Shown here: piece by piece, positions 10,918-21,579 of the stretch
Numbering within the stretch: the stretch's first letter is position 1
How the letters are laid out: the number at the start of each line of letters is the position of its first letter
Source of the DNA: Auricularia sp. M13
Taxonomy: Eukaryota > Basidiomycota > Agaricomycetes > Auriculariales > Auriculariaceae
Length of the DNA stretch: 64,000 bases
Assembly: GCA_037042915.1 (NCBI GenBank)
Contig: CM073200.1
Location: forward strand, 3,158,832-3,222,831
Reading direction: 5' to 3'
The notes under the pieces: model-generated
What the model saw: the letters and a program-made list of their open reading frames with translations, nothing else
Told to the model about the DNA's origin: nothing
The model's database searches: none
Program-made: the position numbers and the translations under genes

Positions 10918-12786
10918 ATGGCAACTCTGCTGCCACCTCCCAAGCGCCAGAAGCTCTACCATGGCGTCGAACCACCTCCCGCAGAACCAGCGAAACCAAC
11001 GGCTAATATCGTGGTGCAATTTGTCTCTGAGGACGACGGACAACCGCTTGCGCCAGCCGTGACACTCCCGGCCAACTTTGCGCGCGCGAACCTCGAAGCT
11101 CTCGTTAACAAGCTGTCCAATAAGGCAAGTATCTTCATACCATATATTAATGATGATTAACCCGGCCCTCGAAACCAGGATGACGACCCCGTGCCATTTG
11201 CTTTTCACGTCGCGCTAAAAGACGTAAAAGACGCGACCGCTCCGACGCGTATTGCCATCGCGAACTCGATTGAACAGGACGTGCTCGAGCATCAGTCCAA
11301 GCAGTTTACGACCGAAGACATCTTTGTCGTCCAATGCTCGCCCCAAGCTGTATTCCGCGTGCGCCCCGCGACGCGCTGCTCCTCCACGCTCTCCGGCCAT
11401 TCTGCACCCATTTTATGCGCGTCGTTCTCGCCTACGGGCAGTATGCTTGCCACTGGATCTGGAGACAACAATGCTCGTCTGTGGGACCTGAACACGGAGT
11501 TGCCGTCGCACGTTCTGTCTGGACACAAGGGCTGGGTTCTCTGTGTTGAGTGGGAAGCCCGCGAAAGAAAACTTGCAACGGGCGGGCATGACGGTCATGT
11601 ACGTTCTTTCTGTCGGAATGCTCGTGCAGGTCTTGACGACTTCAAAGGTCCGTTTATGGGAGCCGAAGACGGGCAAGCCGATTGGCGATGCTCTGCGTGG
11701 CCATACAAAATGGGTGACATCGCTGTCCTGGGAACCTATCCACATGTGCGCATTCTCTGCTGCTTCCAGTCCACCCATTAACACCGCGCTGCAGAAATCC
11801 TTCGGCGCCCCGTCTGGCGTCGTCGTCAAAAGACTGCACCGTCCGCGTCTGGAATGCCGTCAACCGGAACCTGCTCTTCACCATCGGCGGGCACACAGCC
11901 AGTGTGAACGTCGTGCGATGGGGCGGGGGTGGCCTCAACGGCAAGGGCGTGCTTTACACCGCGAGCAGTGACCGCACTGTGCGCGTGTGGGACACCGAGC
12001 AGGGGCGGCCGCTCTATACACTCAAGGAACACGCGCATTGGGTCACGACGCTCACGCTCAACACGGATTTCGTCCTCCGCACGGGTCCGTTCGACCATAG
12101 AGCCAAACTGCCAGCTTCCGATGAAGAAGGTAGCTACGCAGTTCAAATTGACTATTCGCTTTTGTCGTTGACACGCGGCTCAGCGAAGGAAGCTGCGTTG
12201 GCGCGGTACAACAAGCTCGCGGCAGCGAACGGCGAGATGCTCATCACGGGCTCGGACGACCACACGCTCTTCCTCTGGGACATCTTCGGCGAGGCGGGCG
12301 GCACGAAGCCGAAGGCGCGGCTCACCGGGCACCAGCGCCAGGTCGTGCACGTCGCTTTTAGCCCTGACGGGCGCTGGGTCGCCAGCGCCGCGTTCGACAA
12401 CAGCGTGCGGCTCTGGGACGGGCGCACTGGAAAGTCAGTCCACGTTTACTCCTTTTCTCCCGGGCGTGCCGTACTGATTTGTGAGCTCTGTTGAAGATTC
12501 GTCGCGACCCTGAGGGGACACGTCGGCGCTGTGTACCGTCTGACATGGTCGGCGGACTCGCGCTTGCTCGTCAGCGCGAGCAAGGACAGCACGGTCAAAA
12601 TCTGGGACCTCAAGACGTACAAAATTCATACCGATCTGCCTGGCCACACCGACGAGGTCTACTGCGTAGACTTTGTGGCGGACAAGATCGTCAGTGGCGG
12701 TCGTGATACCACCTTGAAGATGTGTGTATGCAGCAACGCTTGTTTCGACAGAATACTGACTCGCCCAATGCAGCTGGAAGAACTAA
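10918..12786 (+). CDS. NLE1: Notchless/Rsa4 WD40 ribosome assembly factor
   Basis: The protein acts in late nucleolar/nuclear 60S subunit maturation, where yeast Rsa4 is the substrate of the AAA+ ATPase Rea1. The N-terminal NLE (ubiquitin-like, MIDAS-binding) domain spans about residues 25-110 (VVQFVSEDDGQPLAPAVTLP). It is followed by WD40 repeats such as LSGHSAPILCASFSPTG, SGHKGWVLCVEW, RGHTKWVTSLSWEP, GHTASVNVVRW, TASSDRTVRVWDTE, LTGHQRQVVHVAFSPDG, RGHVGAVYRLTWS and LPGHTDEVYCVDF. The last codons (K-I-W-K-N) come from a short final exon ending at 12786. Intron 1 (11125-11178) has a GC donor: exon 1 ends AAT AAG, the intron starts GCAAGT, and exon 2 resumes GATGACGAC in phase; the GT alternative a few bases on leads to a stop. 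Other introns are GT-AG. The repeats and the domain order make the assignment firm. Confidence 0.93.
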
Positions 12787-12845
12787 TTTATCTGTTGTGT
12801 TCATTTGTGCGTGGTTAATGATACAGACGGAATACACCAGTTGGA

Positions 12846-13729
12846 TCAGACCTGTACGTCTTTGAAGACGTCGGAAAAGATATCGAAGTTGTCCGCGCCC
12901 ACGAAGTTGGGATCCTTTTTGCTGAAGACGGCGAACGTGACGAGCCTGAACCAGCCCTTGAACTCGTCCTCGAGCAGTATCGCGCGCATCTCCTCCGCGA
13001 CGAAGCGCGGCGGGCACGCGAACACGCCGCACCCGAACGCGCCGAGGACGACGATGTCCTGCTTCCTGCGCGCGGCGACGCGCAGCATCAGGCGCACCTT
13101 CGCGCGCAGCTCGTCGATGTCCTCTGCGCGCGCGAAACGCGATTTGTCTTCCGTGAGCGCGGGATAGCGCGGCGCGGCGAACGTGAGCACAGAGACGATC
13201 ACGCGCTCGTTCTCTGGCAGGTCGACGCATGAGTGCTCGAGGTCGTCTTTGAACACGACGACCGCGGGCGAGTAGACGCCTGCGATCTCGCCGTGCCACG
13301 GGTAGTACTCTTCGCGCAGTGTCTTATACAGCGTGCTCGAGTAGCACAGCGCCTCTTCCTATGATTGATTGTTAGCTGAGGTCAGCATCTGCTCACAAAG
13401 CAAAATCTTGAGAGTAGCAGACAGACCTGCGTCCGCGAGAGCGAAAAGAGCCATCCGCCAGCAATGATTTCGTCGTTGGCGAGATTGAGCACGGAGACTT
13501 TGGCGCCAGGGAATTCCTTGAGCAGCTTGCGCGCGAAGGTGAATGAATCGGAATTGACGATGCGCACGGGTGCGGGTGGATGCCCTGGTGCCTCGCTGCG
13601 CGACAAGGCTGGCACGTCGGCATCTCGCAGCAATTCAGAGTCCAGCGAGGCGCCTGGCGTGGACGCGACGATGCTTGCGGTGCGCTCGAGCGTGTCCTTT
13701 GCTATAGCTGCCCGTTGGGCGAAGTTCAT
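12846..13729 (-). CDS. PARG-like macrodomain protein (TIGR02452/DUF2263 type)
   Basis: Poly(ADP-ribose) glycohydrolase-like fold of the microbial type, predicted to bind or cleave ADP-ribose. Two exons: 13427-13729 (101 codons from MNFAQRAAIAKDTLER) and 12846-13358, with a 68-nt intron joining in phase 0. Landmarks: KVSVLNLANDEIIAGGW, then, across the intron, SRTQEEALCYSSTLYKTL, IAGVYSPAVVVFKDD, VSVLTFAAPRYP, and VVLGAFGCGVFACPP near the end. In the family the ligand loop normally reads N-x-x-x-P-G-G-G followed by Q-E-E; here the triple-glycine loop is I-I-A-G-G-W while the catalytic-type E-E pair is kept, so activity may be altered. The N-terminal helix (FAQRAAIAKDTLE) matches the DUF2263 start. 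It converges on NLE1 with only 59 bp between stops. Confidence 0.85.
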
Positions 13730-13898
13730 GGCGGAAGGAAGGGGACGGCGTAACACGCCACCAAATAAATTGCAGAGGACAGACAACATCGGAGTAATAA
13801 GCACCGAGTTCATTTGGGAGATGTTATATAGGAGGTTAGTCGTTTGATAGTCTACACAGACCGACGTGTCTACACGTTCTAAGGATCGCATATGTATG

Positions 13899-14998
13899 CT
13901 ACTGTGCGCGTGTCAACATGTCAAGGGCCTCTTGGTACCGCTTGCTTGTGCCTTCGACCACGCTCTCGTCAATCGTCCACCCTTGCCCGTCCGGACCCGC
14001 TTCCAACCCCTTCTTGAAGCCCTGGGAAACCAGCCAGTCACGAAGATATTGCTTGTCAAAACTAGATTGGGGTCGACCAGGCTCATAATCCGCTGCTGGC
14101 CAGTATCGCGACGAGTCGGGCGTGAGCACCTCGTCGATGAGGATCAGCTCGGGCTCGGCGCCTTCTTCCTTTGCGGGCAGCAGTCCAAATTCAAATTTGG
14201 TGTCGGCCAGGATGAGCCCCCGCGTGCGGGCGTAGGCATTTGCGCGTTTGTAGAGCTCTACCGCGACGCTGGATACTCGGGCGTAAAGCGCCTCACCGAT
14301 GAGCTTGGCCGCTATGTTTTCGATGGCCATGTGAACGGTCTTCGCATGGCAAGACGAGGATTCAAACCTTGGGTTGGGTGGATGTTTTCATCGTGCGCTC
14401 CTGCCTCTGCTTTCGTGGAGGGTGTGAAGAGCGGCTCCGGGAGCTCCTGCGACTCGACGAGACCGGGCGGGAGCTGGATGCCGTGCACAGTTCCCGTCTT
14501 TTTGTATTCTGCCCAGGCAGAGCCTGGTGGCGGAGAGATCGACACGCAGATCTTGCAGGGGCAAGCACAGGCGAGCGTACCGGTCAGATAGCCGCGGACG
14601 ATGGCCTCGAGCGGAATAACCGAGGCCTTCTTGACGAGCATCGTTCTCCCGTCGAGCTGATCGCGGTACTGCCTGACCTCTTCGGGCATCGCGTCGATGT
14701 TGCAAGTGATGAGATGGTTCGGGATGACCTCGCGCAGTTTGTCGAACCAGAAGAGCGACAGCTGGGTCAGTATGCGGCCCTTATTGGGGATGCCCTAGCG
14801 GCAAGCCTGAGCTGGACGGAAAGCAGCTGCAGCAAGAGAGCTGCCCACATTGCGCAGAACGACGTCGTAGGCCGAGATCCTGTCCGATGCGACAAAGAGC
14901 AGCGCCTGGGGGTCGGACGTTGCGTAGATGTCGCGCACTTTGCCGCGGGAAACGAGCGTGAGCGCTGGCAGGTCGGAATTGACGAGCACGGAGGCCAT
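13899..14998 (-). CDS. ADE1: SAICAR synthetase (phosphoribosylaminoimidazole-succinocarboxamide synthase)
   Basis: Catalyses ATP-dependent ligation of aspartate to CAIR in de novo purine synthesis; cytosolic. Start at 14998 (MASVLVNSDLPALTLVSRGK). Landmarks: the ATP loop SRGKVRDIYA, VASDRISAYDVVL, LTQLSLFWFDKL, the signature IPLEAIVRGYLTGSAW (intron inside GYLT/G-S), LILADTKFEFG, LIDEVLTPDSSRYWP and SFDKQYLRDWL, ending in a basic/acidic C-terminal helix. At least four exons are needed; introns near 14790-14860, 14535-14595 and 14310-14370 remove frame breaks. Length after splicing is about 300 aa, usual for fungal ADE1. It is divergent from UBC6, with 98 bp between start codons. Confidence 0.93.
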
Positions 14999-15096
14999 GG
15001 CGAACAACAGAAACTGACTAATCCCGACTCCGACGCCGGCGTCACTCTCCCTTGTACTCTGCGCGAACCCCCGTCACCCTCCTTATTCTCATAGAA
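14999..15096. promoter_or_regulatory. Short divergent promoter ADE1/UBC6
   Basis: Only 98 bp separate two start codons on opposite strands, so promoters and 5' UTRs of ADE1 and UBC6 must overlap. No TATA box or recognised factor site is visible. Confidence 0.6.
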
Positions 15097-16343
15097 CCAT
15101 GGCCTCCAAAGCAGCGCAGAAACGGGTACGCCCACATCGCCAGCGCGCGCAGCCAGCCCAGAAGGCTCATTGTGCCCATCAATCAGTTATCAAAGGAATT
15201 CGTTGCAATGCAGAAGGAGCCGCCGCCATTCGTCTGGGCCGCCCCGGACGAGAAGGATATATTGTCTTGTAAGTCCTCACTGTGCCTGCTCAGCACGCCT
15301 GCGCTCTAACAGCCACGCGAACTCCCGCTAGGGTACTTCATTGTGGTGCGCTCTCGGCCGCAATCTGGCCCGCCAACGCAGCATCGAAGCTGACCCGCCC
15401 TGCGCGTGCTATCCGCAGCGCGGCCCACCGGATAGTCCATACCATGGGGGCGAATACCTGGGTCAAATCATGTTTCCGTCCGAATACCCATTCAAGCCAC
15501 CGGGCATCAAGGTAGGCGGTTTTAGTGAATACAGCGCCCCATTCGCCCTGGCGTTTGGGTGCACTCGAGCCCTCGCTTCGATGCTTAATACACTGCGCTT
15601 TGCTGCTGCAGATGATAACACCGTCCGGACGCTTTCAGCCTGACAGGAAGATCTGCTTCTCAATGTCAGACTTTCACCCGGGATCGGTAAGAACTTGGCC
15701 CGCGACTGCACCCTGGTGTTCATCTCTGACATACGTACGACAGTGGAACCCGGCATGGAGCGTAGCGACAATGTGAGCCTGATTCTACGCGAGATCTGAG
15801 ATTGCGACCGCGCCTGACCGTCTCCATAGCCTCACCGGCCTCCTCTCCTTCATGCTGTCCGACGAGATTACGACGGGCTCAGTAACGACTACAGATGCTG
15901 ACAAGCGAGCCTACGCCGCCCGGAGCCATGCGTGGAATTTGCAGCACAAGCGGTTCCGAGATATGTTCCCCGATGTACGTCGCGAGCTGTCGCAGCGAGG
16001 CTAGGCGCTTTCTTCTGACCTGGACTAATTGCTCTTGCAGTATTGCACTGAGCAAGCGAAGGACCTACCCAACATGGCGCAGAAAGAGAGGGGTATACCT
16101 CCCGCACCGCCCGCAGCGCCTATCCAATCTACGGCAACTGCAGCAGCCGCCCCTGCGAACGCAGCGCCCGCGGCTGCAGAAGCAGCCACACGAGGAGCCG
16201 CAGGCGCCGTGGTGCCCGCAGCTGGTGGCGCGGCCGCGACGGGCACGGGATGGGCAGAATCTTGGAGGAAGGTCCTTTGGGAGAAATGGCGTTGGGGCGC
16301 GCTGATCATTTTGGCCGTTGTCGTCTCTAGGCTCTCCGGCTGA
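15097..16343 (+). CDS. UBC6: Tail-anchored ubiquitin-conjugating enzyme E2 (UBC6/UBE2J type)
   Basis: ER-membrane E2 working in ER-associated degradation. Exon 1 (MASKAAQKR) joins [18 protein letters not shown] through an intron ending ATCAATCAG; this join gives the family's conserved N-terminus and rejects the longer alternative reading. Next come [38 protein letters not shown], then the catalytic region [12 protein letters not shown] with the active Cys (about 15650), and [12 protein letters not shown]6-type E2s lack the usual H-P-N before the Cys, as here. A long Ala/Pro-rich linker (16110-16245) leads to a C-terminal hydrophobic helix ([14 protein letters not shown]) that fits a tail anchor. 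Stop TGA at 16341-16343. Five or more short introns. The family call is firm; UBE2J2 is the closest animal form by layout. Confidence 0.92.
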
Positions 16344-17067
16344 CGCAGCGCCCGGCCGACAACCCTCACACACACGCAGGTTCCCATCTTTCATTGGTTT
16401 TCCGTCCGTCCTGTAGGTTTTGTCCTCGGCCGCGCGCGAGCGCTGCGCGGGGTTTCAGAGCTGGAGGAAGGGTTTTGCAGGCCGCTTAGCGTCATTGTAT
16501 TCACTCACTGTACAGCTCCCCTCACTTCTATCGACATGTCCTAATTCTGTTGCTCGCGCTCGTTCGCCTCCGGGACATGCTCGAAGCTCCCATTTCCAGC
16601 GCTCCGTCGCGCGTCGCCGCTGAGGAAGCGTGGCTTGCACCATTGCTGCCGCGACGCCATCAAGATAGGCTCAACCAGATGTCCGCGAGAAACGAACGAC
16701 ACTCCTGCGCGGACCCTGTTGCACGACTTGGGCGAAACTTGCTTGGTCTTGGCTGTTCCCTGGAACTCCTGTCTGGGCATAGCGTGTCCAGTTGATAAGA
16801 GTGTGTGTTCGACAGCGGGATTGGTTGGGCCCTTGGGGAATGCAAGGGTCCTCGGACATTCAGCACAGCGTCTATGGGTGGGACTAAACGAACAGATACA
16901 GGCAGACAGTACAGCAAATGAGTTAACAATCTCGTTCGGCAGTCCGGGCATCTCAGATTCCTGGGGTACAAGCTTGCCTGGCAGCCCTGATACAGCCCGA
17001 GGCAGAAGCGCTGGCGCTGCAAATAATTCAAAGACAAGTGCTGCCGGAGAACGCAGGGCGTTCTCAT
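16344..17067. other. Intergenic, convergent UBC6/thymidylate kinase
   Basis: 0.72 kb between converging stops. Small ORFs on both strands lack recognisable features. Confidence 0.5.
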
Positions 17068-17924
17068 TCAGGCCCAGAGCCTGGCAAGAGGGGCGTCCGT
17101 GCCGTCAGTCAACGCTTCACCTTCGACTGCCGCCCATACTGCAGCGGCGACCCGCTCGACCGTTTCACCGGCATCGACGACGCGCCAGTTCCGAGCGCGA
17201 CCGAGCACTGGGCCCGGGTCCGGGGGGACGCTAGAAGGCCCGCTGGAGCTGTTGGCTGGGGCGCCGATGCGCGCAAAGACCGCGCGGACGGCGCGCTGGA
17301 CGTCCTCGGTCTCGTAGCGCTCCAGCCCATACCCGCCGCGCGCGGCTGCGGTCTGCGGGGCGACGTCGAGAAAGACGGTCACGTCTGGCGCGGGCAGGCC
17401 GGTGTCGGGTGCCGCGCACCAGTCGAAATCGGCGGACAGCGCGGGCTTTGCGGCGGAGAACGCGATGCCGGAGAACGCGTAGCGGTCGCACACGAGCGTC
17501 GTCCCCGCGGCGAGCGCGGCCTCGATACGGGCGCTGCGGGCAGAGACGGGGCGTCGGACGGCTGAGAGCGCAGGAATAAGCGGTCTGTCACGCACGCGCA
17601 TTCCCATCTGTTGGCGGAGAACAGCAGATGGACCGCGCGGTCGTCGAGCTCGGCCGCAGAGCGCAAATACGCGTCCAGCATGCTGCCAATGGGAGTTGTG
17701 CGGTCTGTGGGAGCGTGAGACGCGTCAGTGCTGCTCGGGAGCGCCAGGTGGCGGCGGGGGAGTGCTGCACCGGGAAACTTGATGAGTTCAACGGGCCTGG
17801 AGGAGGCGGCTGCCAGGCTGTCGCGCAAGAGAGCCGCCTGAGTCGTTTTGCCGGCCCGGTCCATGCCCTCAATGACAATGAACGCGCCCCTGCGGCCGCC
17901 AGTAGACGGGCGAGTGGACGCCAT
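17068..17924 (-). CDS. CDC8: Thymidylate kinase
   Basis: Phosphorylates dTMP to dTDP for DNA synthesis. Start at 17924 (MASTRPSTGGRRGAFIVIEG). P-loop: VIEGMDRAGKTTQAALLR (res 16-33), the E-G-x-D-R-x-G-K-T-T form of eukaryotic TMPKs with Arg in the loop. VHLLFSANRWE (about 17620) and LVCDRYAFSGIAFSAAK (the D-R-Y motif, about 17460) follow. The C-terminal part holds PDVTVFLDVAPQTAAARGGYG and RYETEDVQRAVRAVF, matching the LID region. Two introns: one after F-P (about 17710-17775), one after N-R-W-E-C (about 17540-17595). Size after splicing is about 240 aa, slightly longer than yeast Cdc8 because of Ala/Pro-rich inserts. Confidence 0.9.
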
Positions 17925-20179
17925 CGATCGCGCAACGCGGAGGGACAACCGCGTTTGCTTCCGGATATCCGACGCTCCGTCTCCTCCCTTGACCTAGCCC
18001 ACGTTCGCCAACAAATCCGTTGGGCGCCCGCCGCGGGACCCGATGGCTCAGCTGCGTGGGACGAATTTACGCTGTTCGCAGCAGGCGCCGGCGAGGGATG
18101 CGATCGACAATAGCGTCGAAGCCTCAATCAGTGGATGCGTTGCCCACTCCCCTGGTCCCCGATTTTTATTTCGCTGCTTGCAGTAGCAATGCGGTTCCCA
18201 CACGACACGGCTCTGGGACACCGTGCTGCTCGACAAGCCTGCATACTACGGCATTATGCCTCTTGCATCGCCGAAACTCGGGCACCCATGGCTGCCGTTC
18301 CCCAGTCCTCAACGCGCCCATCCACACCCACGCCCGTGGCCAAGGCTCGCGCGCTCTATGAATAGCTATTTGTCTGGTCTGTTCTCGTCTGTCCAATGCG
18401 GCTCGAGCAGCCGGTCCCGTGCACGTTACCTGTCTGCAGTCCAGGGCCTGCAGGGCAGTCAGTCGTCCGTGCCAGCCGGTGAATGGAGCATCGGTCGAAG
18501 CACACCCACCTGCCTAGGTTCTGCAGCGCTACACTGTATACTGGGCAACAACAGGCTCATCGTTTATTCTCACTTCCCCGTCGACGACTTGGGGCTAGGC
18601 AGACTCTATCGCGCCGACATCCAAGCGGATTGTCGCTGTCAGCACATACTCTGGGAACTTGCCACTCGGTGAGCATCCTGGGACAACCCGGCCCGCATCG
18701 ATCCTTCCCTGCCATCTCAGATTTCGAAGTTGCAGAAGCAGCGACGCCAGAAACAAAAGCTCTGCAATCTCCACATTAAGCTAGCCGACACAAAGCTTCA
18801 CTTTGTGATCATCTGCCAGCCCTGACCCCGCGCTCTGGCAGAACACAGAACACGGAGTCGGCACCGGTCTGCCAGAGTATGCGATACGCGGTGCACCGTG
18901 TACGAGTGGCGCGGCCGCGCTGCTTCTCATCCCTTCCCGCGGGCGAGATGTCATCGATGCATCACCCCTCGCAGCGTTATGATTGCATCGCGTACCCCCA
19001 CCCGCATTCTTTTATCGGCATACTCAGAACCCACGCCCTGCCGACCTTCTGCGCTCCATAATTGTCGAGCTTTTCTTCTCAGCCTCCATTTAGCCCTCGT
19101 GCTCAGCTCGTGCGGTCCGCAGCGCGGCGTGCTCATTCGCATTCGCCAGCGGGGCTGCGTCGTCGGCTGCTGACTGCTGCTGACCCAGCAAAGGAGCAGG
19201 GTGGTGGGGAGTTCGGTCCCCGGCCATGCTAATGCTATCTGCACTCCGAGTGCGGCCCTTCACGTACAGGGCGATGTTTACCTGTCTTTTTGCGGACTGT
19301 GGAAGGCCTAGGGCGTGCAACTCCTGAAGTTGGACACTCATCTCGCCCCTCTCACGATCCAAATGCAAACGTAACCTACAGTTTACGGGCGCCAGCGCGA
19401 ATCGCGAATAGCATAGCGGTCCGCGCAAAGTTGGCACTGTTAATTCCAGATGCAGCCGTCGTCAAGGTCAGCTGGTCGGAACGCGCGCTGCGAAAGTTGC
19501 TGCAAATGTAAAAGGCGATGCGGCTTTGCTCTGGCGTGAGAAGCGCGTTTGCGTTGAATCGGGCTCTGGGTGTTGGCAGGCAAGGACGGCCCTACTACGT
19601 CCGTAGGGAGGCCACATCAGCAGTGCGAAGGAAGAAATACGGATGTCCGACCAGTGCGAGCGCACTCAATGCGCGCTCTGTCGGCGCCGACATGGATTGA
19701 AGTGAACATGCCTCGGAAACTCTTGCCTGTACATGTGTCCAACGTGCCAGCCTGCCACCGCACTACGGATAGCGAGTCCCTGCATTGCTTGCTTCACTGC
19801 TCGCGAACGTCAATCGCACGCCATTCCTTATGCCATGCCATGCCAGTAAAGAGGATGCAAAAACACGGGTCAGGTGAATAAATTGAGTGCCTGGGCGAGG
19901 GGTAACTGACTACTTTGCTACATGTGGGAATTCGGTTCACTACTAACTAAGGGGGAGAACTATACCGCGCAGTAGAGATAAGGCAGCCACTGGATTATGC
20001 GACCGATTATCCGGAAATGCGAGAGGGTACGAGATGAGACGAGCCAAGATTGGGTGCATGATAAATATAGCATGGGATGAGACTCAGAAGTATTTTCGTC
20101 GCCGGTCGTGAGGGTGGCAGAAAGAGAGAGCCTGTCGAGCTGTCGCAGCAAGGGTCCGTGTCGTCACTCGTGACGAGTC
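17925..20179. other. 2.25-kb stretch without a recognised gene
   Basis: Several ORFs of 60-150 codons occur on both strands (for example 18223-18672 plus and 19090-19437 minus), but none shows a family motif, supported splice joins or convincing composition. The upstream region of thymidylate kinase lies at the left end. Confidence 0.45.
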
Positions 20180-21048
20180 CTACGCCTCGAACTGGTACGC
20201 GACCGCAGCGCGGCAGGCCTCGCTGGGGTTCATCGGCAGCCCGTGCAGCTTGAGCGCGAGCAGGGTCGGGAAGCCGCCGCCGCACGCGGCACACGTTGCC
20301 GGGAGGGAGGCCGCGAGCGCGATACGCGCGCGCTTGGCACATGCGGATTGGGCGGGCTGCACACGCGAGCGCAAGATCAGCCGGGGCCGCGGCCAGGGGC
20401 CCAGCGTGCTTACCTCGCAGTCGCCGTCTGCTTTTCGCTTGCGGGAGAGGGAGAGCGCGGGGGAGGCCGGCACGGACGTGTCTGCACATCGGTTTAGACA
20501 CGCGCAGCAAGGGAAAGAAAGGGTCCGCGCCACGACGCACCGACGGGGGCCTCCGCGGCGACGGCGTCTCGCCAAGCGGACACGCGGCGCATGCGACGCT
20601 CGTACGTGTCGTCGGGACGGACGGGCGCGATCTCCTCCTCCTCGTCATCATCGTCGTCAGCATCAGCATCGTCCTCATCGGCATCTAGCATCGAGTCGTC
20701 TTCGGAGCTGTATTCATCGTCGTCGTCCATGCTCTCGTCACTGTCATAGTCGCTCGACACGTCGCTTTCGAGCGCGTTCTCCTCGGAGACATGCAGCGCG
20801 GCGCGACAGGCGATGAGGGCGTTTGCAAGCTTTTCCTCGAGCTCGGACACGGTGAGGACGGTGGGCAGCGAGGACTGCGGGGACGAGGAGGACGAGGAGG
20901 ACGGCGCTGAGGAGCTGGAGCTGGATTCGGGCGCGACGAGCTGCTGCATGCGACGCTGAGAGATAAGATGGGGGGCGTCCATGGCAGCGGGCGGCTTTGC
21001 AGAGTAGTAGAAGGGCGCTGCGGTCGCGTCAATATAGTAGGCGTCCAT
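20180..21048 (-). CDS. Uncharacterised acidic protein with a C-terminal Cys/His motif
   Basis: Start at 21048 (MDAYYIDATAAPFYYSA). In order: a Ser-rich stretch (res 40-62), a helix (VSELEEKLANALIACRAAL), and a long Asp/Glu run (res about 95-140), then a basic segment (DTYERRMRRVSAWRDAVAAE). After two introns (about 20460-20510 and 20345-20415) comes RKRKADGDCE, a nuclear-localisation-like patch, then ATCAACGGGFPTLLALKLHG and a final Cys before the stop. The C-x2-C...H...C spacing could bind zinc, resembling half of a C2H2 finger, but this is weak. The Asp/Glu run and basic patches suggest a nuclear protein that touches DNA, RNA or histones. No family recognised; exon borders are inferred. Confidence 0.55.
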
Positions 21049-21579
21049 CGCAGCGCGGGGGAGGGTTGGGCAACGAGGCTTGCAGGCGGGAGGGAGGGAG
21101 AGTATTTATTAATTAAGCTGCATCCTCGCGCGCCTGTGCATGGTTTAAGACAACGCTAGAAACGGCAGGCTGCCGGTGGGAACGAAACCCGACAAGCAGG
21201 CGGTCGGCCTCAGAAGCTCGGACGCGCTGCTCCCACCAGGGAGCCATCACAATCATGACGCTCGCTCGGCCAACTGACATTGCAATCGCCGGCTCCTAAT
21301 GCAAGAAAATACGGAATTCAGATCCAACAGCCCACGCACTGCATTCAACATCTCCGGCTACTGTCGACACCCGTACCCGGTCCACCCAGACAAGAGAATT
21401 CGACAACAAACCTTCCCCACAACCTCGGAAAATGCACGGCACAGTCATGGCAAAGCCCTGGAGCCCAGAATCGATGCCTTGCCCTCCATTTCTCGCGCGG
21501 CTAGACCTCGTCCAGGCGGTCCGGGCGCCAAGGGCTCGCCCCAACCTGCCTTGCCCAGAGGTCCCTCCTCCTACCCAGC
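21049..21579. other. Intergenic between acidic protein and MKT1
   Basis: About 0.53 kb carrying the promoter of the acidic protein (an AT-rich TTAATTAATAAATA stretch lies near 21105-21118 on the minus strand) and the 3' flank of MKT1. No gene seen. Confidence 0.5.

Noticed and set aside
19090-19437. 115-codon ORF on the minus strand in the gap upstream of the acidic protein
   Set aside because: No motif, no splice joins and no codon pattern beyond that of other shadow ORFs in this GC-rich DNA.
20640-20720. Low-complexity GAC/GAG run as a possible microsatellite array
   Set aside because: It codes for the acidic run of the predicted protein and fits the reading frame.
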